Origin: Promethearchaeota archaeon
GTDB lineage: Archaea; Asgardarchaeota; Lokiarchaeia; Sigyniarchaeales; SOKP01
Direction of reading: 5' to 3'
NCBI GenBank assembly: GCA_030615235.1
Contig: JAUWZR010000016.1
Coordinates: 1 to 20,403, forward strand
Length of the DNA stretch: 20,403 nt
A program made the position numbers and the translations under genes. Below are positions 7,645-15,798 of the stretch, in pieces (the first letter of the stretch is position 1; every line of letters starts with the position of its first letter). The notes beneath the pieces are model-generated. The model saw only the letters and a program-made list of their open reading frames with translations. It was not told the DNA's origin and did not search any database.

Positions 7645-8613
7645 ATGAATCTAAATCTCAAAAAATTTGATATACTTTATATAATTGGTTTAGTTGCAAC
7701 TGCTATTTTAATGATTCTTGAATTCATCTTTGGATTTATTGCGTTGAATATTACTTTCTTAATTTTCTTTTGGACAATGAAGCTTCTTTCTGGTTTTGGT
7801 TTGATACTAACTGTTTCTAATGGTATTTTGTGGATTCTAAGTCGTTTTACTGAAAAATTTACTAAAAAACACGTTCAGGCTCTTATAATTATTCAAGTGA
7901 TAGTTCCAGGAATTTTCATAGGATACGCTATTTATAGCATAATTTCAAGCTTACCTCCTGCAATACCCCCAACAGGTATACAATCTTGGCTTGATCTTCT
8001 AGTATTTCTTTACGGTATCATCTCATTAATGCTAACATTATATATAATTCCCTTAATTAGAGAAGAATTTCAGGAAGCTGTAGATATGGGAATAATTAAG
8101 CGTGTGAAGAGAGGAACAAAAGAAATAGGACGAAAAATGAAGAAAGGATACTTTAACTGGAGAGGAAAGTATGCTAAAGCTCAAATTCTAGATCAGATGA
8201 CGTTAGGAGAAGTCCTAGATCTTTGGAGAAATCAATTTGCAGTGTATTTGCTTATCCCTATTGCCATAGGTTCGCTTATCTTTACACCTATAGCATTTAT
8301 TTGTATAGTCTTTTGGCTAAAAATAATTGTTTTTGATAAGGGTGAGCCTAAGTTTTATGAAAGAATAGCTTTACTTATCTCTATGATTTGCATTACAACA
8401 ATCGCATGTTTGTCTTACACATTCAAACTTGTATTCTTTACATCTATCGAGCTATTTTTCTGGACTATTCAGGTGTTTTACTTAATTGGAATTCTTATCT
8501 CCACCGGTATACTAATTAATCAATTCATTAAACTTAAAGGAATTACAATAAAAAAAATTAAGGAAGAAATCCACGAAAGGAGCGCGGCAGAAGATAATAA
8601 GGAAATAGATTAG
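7645..8613 (+). CDS. Hypothetical seven-helix membrane protein
   Basis: I do not recognise this family. The 322-aa product has about seven hydrophobic segments: four in residues 8-140 (near 8-30, 33-60, 80-102 and 115-138), then a basic loop of roughly 55 residues (RVKRGTKEIGRKMKKG), then three more (near 198-230, 239-262 and 275-298). The C-tail is charged (KKIKEEIHERS). There is no signal peptide distinct from the first helix and no catalytic motif that I can see. The layout (4+3 helices split by a positively charged loop) suggests a cytoplasmic linker. It lies between hisS and an AlaDH-like gene on the same strand, with its own AT-rich leader holding a 14-bp direct repeat, and ends in TAG. 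Function unknown. Confidence 0.75.
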   Translation: MNLNLKKFDILYIIGLVATAILMILEFIFGFIALNITFLIFFWTMKLLSGFGLILTVSNGILWILSRFTEKFTKKHVQALIIIQVIVPGIFIGYAIYSIISSLPPAIPPTGIQSWLDLLVFLYGIISLMLTLYIIPLIREEFQEAVDMGIIKRVKRGTKEIGRKMKKGYFNWRGKYAKAQILDQMTLGEVLDLWRNQFAVYLLIPIAIGSLIFTPIAFICIVFWLKIIVFDKGEPKFYERIALLISMICITTIACLSYTFKLVFFTSIELFFWTIQVFYLIGILISTGILINQFIKLKGITIKKIKEEIHERSAAEDNKEID

Positions 8614-8683
8614 GCTGAATAAATTTTAAAAAAAAGATTTATGGTGGATAGGCTTAAATTCTAAAAAAAATTGGAAAGAAAGA

Positions 8684-9643
8684 ATGATAGTAGGATTAGT
8701 TGCTGAAAACAGACCATATGATCGTGTAGTGGCCTTAAGGCCGAAAGAAATCAAAAGTTTAACCGATTTAGGAATCGAGGCTGTCATTGAAACTAACGCA
8801 GGGAAAGGGGTAGGTTTTGATGATAAAGACTATATAGTGGCTGGAGCGACCATAGTAGATCGATTAGCAGCATATAAATCGAGTTTGGTTGTAAGAATAA
8901 ATGAGATATCACGAAATGAATTAGAAATGATGATTCCCGGTAATATCTCCATGAGCATGCTCCATCATGAGGGTGTTCCTCAAAGAAAGATTGACTTGGA
9001 AGAAAAACGAATTGTTGGTCTGGAACTTGATTCTATAATTGATGATTTCGGAAAAAGAGCAGTATATCTATGGGAACTTACAGCAGAAAATGGAATGAAA
9101 TTAGGCTATCAGCTTTCAGAGAGAAAACCAGAAGAGTGTGTGGTTAAATTATTAGGTTATGGTAATCTGGCTAGAGGTGCTATGACCTATGCGGCTAGAG
9201 CTGGTAGTGATGTTATTGTCCTTAACAAAAGACACATGAAGGAAATTGAAAAACATTTACCCGGGACAGATATTCTAGTTAATTGTGTTAATTGGCCTCT
9301 TGAGAAAAGAGGAAAAGAGTTAATCATTACTAAAGAACAAATTAGAAAATTCATTAGACAAGGGTCTGTTATTGTTGATTTGGTGGTTAATCCACTTGGA
9401 CATTCTCCTATCGAAACATGTCGCCCAACATTTTTAGACAGCAACCAATATCAAGAAGAAGGAGTTTGGCATACTTGCTGTTGGGGATGGCCAAACTTTA
9501 ATCCAGAAAAAGCTTCAGAATTGTATAGTAAATTAATAGTTCCTCACATTATTGAAATTATTGCTAGAGGGCCCTTGAATGTAGGAGAAAATATAAAAAG
9601 AGCCTATGTAAATATTGAGGCTCTAAATAAAATATTTTATTAA
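8684..9643 (+). CDS. Alanine dehydrogenase/PNT-superfamily protein (CEO synthase- or saccharopine dehydrogenase-like)
   Basis: The 319-aa protein opens like AlaDH/PNT enzymes: GLVAENRPYDRVVALRPKEI, then AGKGVGFDD and the H94-H95 strand SMLHHEG. The NAD(P) loop reads LGYGNLARGA (157-166) followed by VIVLNKRHM. The second half holds DILVNCVNWP, VVNPLGHSPIET and HTCCWGWP (263-270). The GxGNxAxGA loop and the late domain order resemble N5-(carboxyethyl)ornithine synthase and saccharopine-type dehydrogenases more than true alanine dehydrogenase. Members reduce imines between a keto acid and an amino group. The start ATG at 8684 fits the family N-terminus, with GGAAAG a few bases upstream. A paralogue lies at 10887-11987 with an ATP-grasp gene between them. 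The substrate is not known. Confidence 0.7.
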   Translation: MIVGLVAENRPYDRVVALRPKEIKSLTDLGIEAVIETNAGKGVGFDDKDYIVAGATIVDRLAAYKSSLVVRINEISRNELEMMIPGNISMSMLHHEGVPQRKIDLEEKRIVGLELDSIIDDFGKRAVYLWELTAENGMKLGYQLSERKPEECVVKLLGYGNLARGAMTYAARAGSDVIVLNKRHMKEIEKHLPGTDILVNCVNWPLEKRGKELIITKEQIRKFIRQGSVIVDLVVNPLGHSPIETCRPTFLDSNQYQEEGVWHTCCWGWPNFNPEKASELYSKLIVPHIIEIIARGPLNVGENIKRAYVNIEALNKIFY

Positions 9644-9711
9644 AGTTATGAAAAGAGGTGTAGTAGTAAGGAGAGTAATATAAATATGGTTATAGAAAAG
9701 AGTAGAAAAAA

Positions 9712-10638
9712 TTAATAAAGCCCTAAAATTTCCATAATCATCGATTCATAAGATCTTCCAAAAATTTTTCCAATCTGAGTCAAACTTGCATTTTCTCCAC
9801 TATGTGGATTAATTTTAGCAAGATAAGGGATACCATTAACATCTATAGGATATAAGTTATTATCAGAATCACTTATAACATCAATTCTTGCTAAATCAAG
9901 CATTCCAATTGTATCATTAATAATTTTACTAAATTTAATTAACTTGTTATAAATATCTAAAGACTTTACACGATCTCTCGAAAAATGTTCTTCTTTCATA
10001 CCTTCATCATAAACTTTTCCCAATGGAATTCCTACTTCAACAGGATATATTTCTGGTTTTCTTCCTATAATTAATATTTGATACTCCTTCTTACCCTCTA
10101 AAAACTTTTCTGCAATGAAATCACCATATTCTTCTTTAAAAATCTTTGAATGATTAATTGCTTTATCAACCTCATCAAAAACAGCTATGCCTACACTGGA
10201 ATAACCTTGAGTTGGTTTTAAAATTACTTTTTTATGTTTCGCCAAAAACTTATCTAGACTATTAATATTATTTACATCCACACTCATAAAAGGCAAAACT
10301 CCAATTCCAGAACTCTTTAATTTTTTTTGACATAAAATCTTATCAAACATTAGCTTCATTGTATCACTAGAACTTAAATAATGGGGAATCCCCAACTTTT
10401 CAAGCTCATCAAAAATCCATTTTATCTTATCACCTTCTGCTAAATTATGATAAAAATCACAAAAAACAATATCCGCCCCAGATTTTAAAAAAATATCAGA
10501 TAATCCTGAAAAATCATTTCCTATCTCAAAAAAATGAGTTTTAAAATCAATACCATTCTTTTTCATAACATCGATAACATAAGACATCTCACCACTATAG
10601 CCTTGTTTAAACTCAAAATCTTTCTGTTTTTCATTCAA
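9712..10638 (-). CDS. ATP-grasp ligase, D-Ala-D-Ala ligase-like
   Basis: This 308-aa protein has an ATP-grasp layout. A preATP-grasp domain ends in GIPHYLSSSDTMKLMFDK (compare GIPYTGS...MDK of Ddl). The ATP-binding strand is VILKPTQGYSSVGIAVF (Ddl: KPxxEGSSVGV), followed by YPVEVGIP and a metal-site strand LARIDV...PIDVNGIPYLAKINPHS. The last corresponds to the RVDF...EINTIPG segment, with D for E. ATP-grasp ligases join a carboxylate to an amine through an acyl phosphate. Most archaea lack peptidoglycan, so a cell-wall D-Ala role is unlikely. The position between two AlaDH-like paralogues suggests amide formation with an amino-acid product of those enzymes. The gene is convergent with the first and co-oriented with the second. 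Substrates are unknown. Confidence 0.75.
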   Translation of the reverse strand: MNEKQKDFEFKQGYSGEMSYVIDVMKKNGIDFKTHFFEIGNDFSGLSDIFLKSGADIVFCDFYHNLAEGDKIKWIFDELEKLGIPHYLSSSDTMKLMFDKILCQKKLKSSGIGVLPFMSVDVNNINSLDKFLAKHKKVILKPTQGYSSVGIAVFDEVDKAINHSKIFKEEYGDFIAEKFLEGKKEYQILIIGRKPEIYPVEVGIPLGKVYDEGMKEEHFSRDRVKSLDIYNKLIKFSKIINDTIGMLDLARIDVISDSDNNLYPIDVNGIPYLAKINPHSGENASLTQIGKIFGRSYESMIMEILGLY

Positions 10639-10886
10639 TCCTAACTATAAATTACTTTCCCTTCCTAAAAATAAAATCTTTTTATTCATTTTTATCTGTT
10701 ACACATTTTCCCATATCGTATTTGCAGAAAATACACTTAATTTATATTTGTATTGCTTTTTAATACAGTTAGATTCCTAAATATTAATTAAATCCTCCCG
10801 AGTTTCGTGAAAATCGGTGAGTCGCTATTTTAAGTACAAAACATCTTTAAAATGTTACATAGACATATTTTTAAGTCTTTAAAGGA

Positions 10887-11987
10887 TTAAAAAAATGAGG
10901 ATTGTGGCCTTACAATAACCTTTAAAATGCAGTCCGGAAGAGAATCTAACAATCCGTCAGCAATCTCCAAAAGTATCGGAGCAACTTGAATACTATAGCG
11001 CTTTGATATTCCTTCTGGATCAAGTCCTGGCCACCCCCAACAAGATGTATGGATCACGCCATCAATAACAAAGGAAATGTCATCTAATCTCGTTGGATGC
11101 ATCGTCTCTATCGGCGATTGTCCCTCAGGATTAGATATTAAATCAAGTATTACTGATCCAGACTTAAAAAGTTTTAACATCTCTCTAGTAATAAGAATTG
11201 TTTTGCCCCGCTCTTCTATGGGCCAATTAATTCCGTTAACTAATATATCTATTCCTGGAATAAGTCTCTCCATTTCTTTAAAATCTTTTTTATTTAGAAC
11301 TGTGACTGAAGCAAAATTCCTTGCAGCAAATCTTATTGCGCCCCATGCTACAGGGCCATAACCCATTACTTTCACCACACATTTAGAGAGGTCTCGATTT
11401 TTTCCGGCAGCCGCCCACAGCTCAAAGCCCTTTTTCATGCCAAGATATCCTGCTTCATGAAGGGCTTCAATCTTGCGTGTTCCAAAAGGATCTCTAATTT
11501 CTTCCATGGGTATGCCAATAACTTTATATTTCTTTAATAAATCTCTTAGATTATGATTGCCAAGAAGATGGAGCATTGAAAAAATTATGGCTCCTGGCTT
11601 CATGAGTTTGAGTTCTTCTTCCACTGGTTCACTAATTCTTATAACAATATCGCACGCATAAACTTTATCTTTTTCTACTACTTGAGCGTGAACTTTTTCG
11701 TATTCTGAATCATTTATTCCGATACCTTTTCCCGCACCACTTTCAACTAAAATTTCAAAATTTTCACGCTTATCAGAAAGCGCCCTGAGCTCTTGAGGTC
11801 TTAAAATGACTCTCTTCTCTTTTGGTCTATTTTCCGCAGCAATACCTATTCTCAGTACTCTATCAGGATACCTGTTAATAAGCCCTTGGAGAGGACTGTA
11901 TTGTTCCTCCTTTAAAGGATCAGCATCACCTCTCGTATAATAATCCAAAAAAATCAATTTCCCAATGTGTTGGCTAACTGTTGTCAA
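10887..11987 (-). CDS. Alanine dehydrogenase/PNT-superfamily protein, paralogue of the 8684-9643 product
   Basis: This has the same fold and many of the same motifs as the 8684-9643 protein: RIGIAAENRPKEKRVILRPQEL, ESGAGKGIGINDSEY, SMLHLLG, the nucleotide loop MGYGPVAWGAIRFAA, DILVNGINWPIEERGK, SNPEGQSPIETMHPTRLDD and HTSCWGWPGLDPEG. It has about 45 extra N-terminal residues and starts with TTG at 11987 (no ATG nearer the conserved part). A TATA-like TATATATATAA at 12035-12045 lies about 50 bases upstream. The divergence in the nucleotide loop (PVAWG versus NLARG) suggests different substrates or roles. It is an imine-reducing or amino-acid dehydrogenase-type enzyme by family; the substrate is not shown. 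Confidence 0.7.
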   Translation of the reverse strand: MTTVSQHIGKLIFLDYYTRGDADPLKEEQYSPLQGLINRYPDRVLRIGIAAENRPKEKRVILRPQELRALSDKRENFEILVESGAGKGIGINDSEYEKVHAQVVEKDKVYACDIVIRISEPVEEELKLMKPGAIIFSMLHLLGNHNLRDLLKKYKVIGIPMEEIRDPFGTRKIEALHEAGYLGMKKGFELWAAAGKNRDLSKCVVKVMGYGPVAWGAIRFAARNFASVTVLNKKDFKEMERLIPGIDILVNGINWPIEERGKTILITREMLKLFKSGSVILDLISNPEGQSPIETMHPTRLDDISFVIDGVIHTSCWGWPGLDPEGISKRYSIQVAPILLEIADGLLDSLPDCILKVIVRPQSSFF

Positions 11988-12299
11988 TAATATGTTTAAA
12001 AGTCAGAAATTATAAGCTTTTCCGTTAGATTTACTATATATATAATTTTGCTAAAAGAGATAAAAATATAATAAGATATATTTAAATTCTATAACTTAAT
12101 TCATATTATTTAGGTGATATCTTATAAGGTCCTTTAAATAAAAACATATCTATTGTATTAAGAGAATTGTTTAATTAATTAGAATGTTATTTGAATAAAT
12201 TAAATATTATTAACAATAAACTTTACTGTTATGGAGTAGGTTTAAGTTTAATAGAACTTCGTAAAAATATTTAAATTGGGAGTTATACAGTCATTATTG

Positions 12300-12318
12300 C
12301 TTTAGAGAAACTCTAAAG
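12300..12318. repeat. Perfect 8-bp hairpin with 3-base loop
   Basis: CTTTAGAG (12300-12307), loop AAA and CTCTAAAG (12311-12318), followed by AATTTTT. This could be an operator or a weak terminator-like hairpin. No gene end is adjacent on either strand. Confidence 0.35.
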
Positions 12319-12709
12319 AATTTTTGTAAATGATGATTTGAATGGATTTGATAGATAAAATAGATGAATTTTATTGAAGATATAATTCAATCTATTATCG
12401 ATAAACGCACTTCTTCTATTCTTATTAAAATTCTCTTTATAAATTGAGTTTTTCTAATATTTCATTTAAACGTATTCTATGAAATTTTAAACCAATTTCC
12501 TCAGGACTGAATCCCATCGCTAAACCTTATTTTTTTTTTTTATGATTAATCTTGTAAATAAATCCAATAATTATAATATACATGTAAAACAGATTATTTA
12601 AACATGGTAGTAAGACAATTTAAAGAAACTTTAATGAAGTAAAGTCTATTTACATAAATTCACTGATTTGATTAATAAATTTAATGATTAATGTAATTTT
12701 AAAGAAATA

Positions 12710-12718
12710 CTTATATAA
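12710..12718 (+). promoter_or_regulatory. TATA box of the alpha/beta hydrolase gene
   Basis: CTTATATAA ends 18 bases before the ATG at 12737, with purine-rich AAAGAAA as a possible BRE directly upstream. With archaeal TATA-to-start spacing of about 25 bases, transcription would begin at or next to the ATG, so the mRNA is probably leaderless. There is no Shine-Dalgarno, which fits. Confidence 0.5.
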
Positions 12719-12736
12719 TGAGACATTTTAACGAAT

Positions 12737-13672
12737 ATGAAAAAAAAGAAATTAGAGTTAGCGTATAACGATTATTGGTTTAATTTTGTTTTAAGTACAA
12801 ATCCAAATGAGATAAAAAAGGTAATAAAGGAGGATTTTCTTGTTTCGGATGGATTAAAAATACATTTAGATATTTATGATAATAGAGCTAACTTAGAGAA
12901 TACAGTGATTTTTATTCATGGAACCTCAGTTTATAGTAGATTTTATGCTGAATTTTGTTATAAACTATTCAAAAAAGGTTTTCGAATTATTATGCCTGAT
13001 ATGAGAGGGCATGGATTAAGTGAAGGAAAAAGAGGACATTTTACCATGGCCCATCATGTCAAAACCGTTTATGACGTAGTTTCGTATGCTTTAGAAAGAT
13101 TTGGAGATAAAATTGCGGTTATGGGGTCAAGTTTAGGAGGGATCACATCGCTTTATAGTATATCAAATGATCCGAGAATAAAAGCCGCTGTGTGTCATAA
13201 TGCTGCGATTTTTAATGAAAAAGCATATAAAAAAATTGCAAAGACAAAAGGGATAAAACGTCTATTGACACCCCTTGTGCCTTTTATGGCAAAAATCGCA
13301 CCTAAAGTCAGTATAAATGTTTTTTCTTATTTACCACCGAAAAGTTTAACATCCTCAGATGTCGGGTTTAAATTAATTGAGCATTTAGAGAAAGACATTT
13401 TGGTCTCAATGAAATATACTCTTACTTCTCTGAAAGCCCAACTTTCCGAGGCTATGCCAAATCCTATTGAGACAATTAAAAATCCTGTAATGTTGATAAA
13501 TGGCTCTGAAGATGGCTTATTTCCAGTTGAATATATGAAAGAAATTTACAACAGACTTACAAGCGATGAGAAGAAGCTCGAAATTATACCCAGAGCCACT
13601 CACTTTTTATTTCAAGAATATATAGATGAAACTATGAGAAGGATAATTCCATGGTTAAATGAAGTTTTATAA
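12737..13672 (+). CDS. Alpha/beta hydrolase, monoacylglycerol-lipase/lysophospholipase-like
   Basis: A complete 311-aa serine hydrolase. The oxyanion HG is at 61-62 (FIHGT), the DMRGHGLSEGKRGHF signature typical of monoglyceride lipases is at 88-102, and the nucleophile elbow GSSLGG puts Ser132 at the centre. The acid is Asp259 in NGSEDGLFP and the base His289 in ATHFLFQE, so the triad is complete and the lid region sits between them. The family cleaves esters of acyl glycerols, lysophospholipids or small acyl compounds. No signal peptide: the N-terminus is lysine-rich and polar, so it is probably cytoplasmic. It has its own promoter and a T11 run right after the stop. The natural ester is unknown; archaeal membrane lipids are ethers, so dietary or signalling acyl esters are possible. 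Confidence 0.85.
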   Translation: MKKKKLELAYNDYWFNFVLSTNPNEIKKVIKEDFLVSDGLKIHLDIYDNRANLENTVIFIHGTSVYSRFYAEFCYKLFKKGFRIIMPDMRGHGLSEGKRGHFTMAHHVKTVYDVVSYALERFGDKIAVMGSSLGGITSLYSISNDPRIKAAVCHNAAIFNEKAYKKIAKTKGIKRLLTPLVPFMAKIAPKVSINVFSYLPPKSLTSSDVGFKLIEHLEKDILVSMKYTLTSLKAQLSEAMPNPIETIKNPVMLINGSEDGLFPVEYMKEIYNRLTSDEKKLEIIPRATHFLFQEYIDETMRRIIPWLNEVL

Positions 13673-13683
13673 TTTTTTTTTTT
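13673..13683 (+). terminator. T-run terminator after the hydrolase gene
   Basis: Eleven T begin two bases after the stop codon at 13670-13672, with no hairpin. This is the usual archaeal intrinsic terminator form. Confidence 0.5.
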
Positions 13684-13763
13684 CTATACAAAAATTAATT
13701 ACTATAAAAATAATTTATAAATTACAAAAAAGTAAAATAATTACGAATAAGTGAGAAATATTA

Positions 13764-14486
13764 ATGAGTTTGAGTTTCGAAGATCTGAGAGCTATTATAA
13801 TTTCTGGAAAAAAGAAGCAATTTGCTGAAGCGATGTTTGATGTATTAACAGAAAAACAGAATAATCTTCCAGATTTTTACGATTTCTATGGGAAGTTGAT
13901 CATAGAAGACACTATTTTTACATTGAGCAAATGTTACTCTCTTTTTAGGCGCTATGCACAAAAAGTACTTTCAATAAATAAATTATGGGAAATGGATAAG
14001 ATTCTTATGGAAAATTATGCATTAAGTAAGCATGAACCTATTGAATATTGTTTTTTTGGACAAATTTTCAGTACAGCTACTACTAGTTCAGTTACTGGGA
14101 TTGGTACTTCGGTTTATGGTGTTATATATATCACTAAATTAAGATTAATAGGATTAGGCTCTTTTAGTCGATCTGCTACAATACAGTCCTATGTAGGAGA
14201 CACATCAAACGAATCATTCAGACAAATGATGCAAAAAAAAATGGGCGATGATTTTTCTGAAGCGGAATTAACTAAATTTGATCATTTCTATCCTATTAAT
14301 AATCCATATAAGATTAAAAAAAAGAAGAAATTCATACTGTATAAAACTGACCTTGAATATGAAAAAAAGGGTAAGACAAAGACAAAAAAATTTAAGATTG
14401 TATTAAAACCTTTTAAAGAGGAAAACATAGATAGTATGGAAGAAATTCTGAATAAAATTGAATCTTTACTGTTATCTTATCAGTAA
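13764..14486 (+). CDS. Hypothetical protein with a possible PH/GRAM-like domain
   Basis: I do not recognise this family with certainty. The 240-aa protein begins with about 90 helical residues containing KCYSLFRRYAQKVL. A beta-rich centre follows (about 95-145), with GQIFSTATTSS, a glycine-rich turn and YGVIYITKLRLIGLGSFSRS. The pattern GxIYITxxRLI resembles the strand pair of GRAM and bacterial PH-like domains. A linker (residues 146-190) leads to a lysine-rich strand pair (KKKKKFILYKTDLEYEKKGK) and a final amphipathic helix (DSMEEILNKIESLL) that could be the closing helix of such a domain. There are no membrane segments. The basic surface hints at lipid or nucleic-acid binding, but that is only an inference. 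The codon use and AT content match its neighbours. Confidence 0.6.
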   Translation: MSLSFEDLRAIIISGKKKQFAEAMFDVLTEKQNNLPDFYDFYGKLIIEDTIFTLSKCYSLFRRYAQKVLSINKLWEMDKILMENYALSKHEPIEYCFFGQIFSTATTSSVTGIGTSVYGVIYITKLRLIGLGSFSRSATIQSYVGDTSNESFRQMMQKKMGDDFSEAELTKFDHFYPINNPYKIKKKKKFILYKTDLEYEKKGKTKTKKFKIVLKPFKEENIDSMEEILNKIESLLLSYQ

Positions 14487-14515
14487 ATTCGACTACTTTT
14501 CGCTTCTGCGAATTT
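14485..14515 (+). terminator. Inverted repeat at the gene end, followed by a T-rich tract
   Basis: AAATTCG (14485-14491), which overlaps the TAA stop, pairs with CGAATTT (14509-14515) around a 17-base loop. T-rich DNA with TCTTTTTTTCC follows near 14550-14560. It probably ends the upstream transcript. Confidence 0.35.
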
Positions 14516-14768
14516 AAAACCTTAATTGGCATTTATTTATTTTATTATATCTCTTTTTTTCCTTTCTTTTACATTTAAATAATAGCTAAACATAGAAGAA
14601 TTGACATAAAAATAAACTTGGTTAATGCTTTAAATTTTAATATATTCTATTAATTAAGAAAAAGATAATATTATGAAAATGAGGAACTTGCTAAAATTGA
14701 AATAGTTTGAAAGTGATAAATGAAAAAACTGAAAAACCTTGAATAATAAAGAGGAGGGGGATTTTAAT

Positions 14769-14834
14769 ATGATTTTTTTATTTATTATGACAAATAATTT
14801 CCATTTATTTTGGCAAATTTTTCATTTATTATGA
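14769..14834 (+). CDS. Possible leader peptide ORF upstream of pyrF
   Basis: A 21-codon ORF starts with ATG at 14769 and ends in TGA at 14832-14834. It is preceded by the strongest Shine-Dalgarno seen in the window, GAGGAGGGGG (14751-14760), at 8-base spacing. The peptide is hydrophobic and rich in Phe, Leu and His (MIFLFIMTNNFHLFWQIFHL plus one Leu). It overlaps three direct repeats, so it may be an accident of an operator array. pyrF itself has no comparable ribosome site. Confidence 0.25.
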   Translation: MIFLFIMTNNFHLFWQIFHLL

Positions 14835-14837
14835 CAA
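14781..14837 (+). repeat. Three 13-base direct repeats just upstream of pyrF
   Basis: TTTATTATGACAA (14781-14793), TTTATTTTGGCAA (14804-14816) and TTTATTATGACAA (14825-14837). The first and third are identical and the middle differs at two positions. Starts are 23 and 21 bases apart, about two helical turns, and the last copy ends 30 bases before the pyrF ATG. This layout fits cooperative binding of a regulator. Apart from this, the 14487-14867 gap shows only AT-rich DNA. Confidence 0.5.
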
Positions 14838-14867
14838 GTTACACAAAAAGAGCTTCTAAAGTTAGAT

Positions 14868-15788
14868 ATGTATTTTATTGAGCAATTAATTCAGTCTATA
14901 AAGGATAAGAAAAGCGTAGTATGTATGGGACTTGATCCCAGAATGGATAAGGAAGGCGAAATTCCTAAGTATTTAATAGATGAGTTAAAAGATCCGAGTA
15001 AAATAATTCTAGAATTTAACAAAAATCTTATTGATCATACATCTGATTTAATCCCCGTTGTAAAACCGCAGATCGCATTTTACGAGAAATATGAGGCGTT
15101 AGCAGCGTTGAAAGAAACGATCAAATACGCCCATAAAAAAGATTTGCTTGTCATTTTAGATTCAAAGCGTAACGATATTGGTTCAACTTCGGAAGCGTAC
15201 GCGTATTCCACGTTTAAAGTTTATAATGCTGACGCTTGTACAATAAACGCATACCTTGGATTTGATGGGATTAAACCCTATTTAAATTATAAAGAGAAAG
15301 GTCTATTTATCCTAGTAAAAACTTCAAATCCTAGTAGTAAAGATTTTCAAGATATCTTTAGCGCTAGGATCCTTAATGTTCCCGACTCTGATGTTGAAGT
15401 TATAGTAGATCATATAACACTGGAAAGGAATTATATCCACATGGCAAAACTAGTTTCTAAGTGGGGACAAAACCTTGAACAAATTTCTAATTTTCATAAT
15501 TTGGGGGTAGTAGTAGGAGCAACTTACCCACAAGAATTAAAAGCAATAAGGAAAATAGTTAAAAATTCCTATATATTAATACCGGGGTTTGGGGCTCAAG
15601 GTGCTCAAGCGAAAGAAATTAAACATGGTTTTAACGATAATGGATTGGGGGGAATTGTAAATTCGTCAAGAGGGATAATATATTCGTACAATAAAAAGGA
15701 ATCCTTCTCTCCTGATAAGTATGGTGAAGCTGCGAGAGACGAAATCATTGACATGAACAAAAAAATTAACAAAGAAGTTAATTTGTGA
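14868..15788 (+). CDS. pyrF: Orotidine 5'-phosphate decarboxylase
   Basis: A complete 306-aa OMP decarboxylase of the longer (type 2) subfamily. It opens with VCMGLDPRM (18-26), has VVKPQIAFYEKYE (64-76), and the catalytic array LDSKRNDIGSTSEAYA with D98, K100 and D103. TINAYLGFDGIKPY and ILVKTSNPSS follow, and the phosphate-gripping end is ILIPGFGAQGA with NSSRGIIY. It makes UMP from OMP, the last step of pyrimidine synthesis, without a cofactor, in the cytoplasm. It stands alone without other pyr genes; the only other trace is the pyrK remnant at 692-841. Three direct repeats upstream suggest regulation. It ends 10 bases from the convergent membrane-protein gene. Confidence 0.95.
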   Translation: MYFIEQLIQSIKDKKSVVCMGLDPRMDKEGEIPKYLIDELKDPSKIILEFNKNLIDHTSDLIPVVKPQIAFYEKYEALAALKETIKYAHKKDLLVILDSKRNDIGSTSEAYAYSTFKVYNADACTINAYLGFDGIKPYLNYKEKGLFILVKTSNPSSKDFQDIFSARILNVPDSDVEVIVDHITLERNYIHMAKLVSKWGQNLEQISNFHNLGVVVGATYPQELKAIRKIVKNSYILIPGFGAQGAQAKEIKHGFNDNGLGGIVNSSRGIIYSYNKKESFSPDKYGEAARDEIIDMNKKINKEVNL

Positions 15789-15798
15789 AAAAAAATTA

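Larger units (their letters stand above)
11988..12736. other. AT-rich intergenic region of about 750 bases
   Basis: No convincing gene is seen here. It holds a TATA box for the minus-strand gene to the left (12035-12045), an 8-bp hairpin at 12300-12318, a short ORF resembling the start of PyrF (12364-12447), a run of 11 T at 12530-12540, and the promoter of the hydrolase at 12710. Many stops occur in all frames. Confidence 0.6.

Noticed and set aside
9648..9683. Short ORF MKRGVVVRRVI after the first AlaDH-like gene
   Set aside because: Eleven codons, no homology, lies in a gap between convergent genes.
12300..12318. Hairpin as part of a CRISPR or transposon end
   Set aside because: It is single, with no repeats of spacer-like spacing and no transposase nearby.
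12437..12517. Minus-strand ORF of 26 aa (MGFSPEEIGLKFHRIRLNEI and six more residues)
   Set aside because: Reads like protein sequence but is too short, has no ribosome site or promoter and no recognisable family; it may be a remnant, but I cannot support it.
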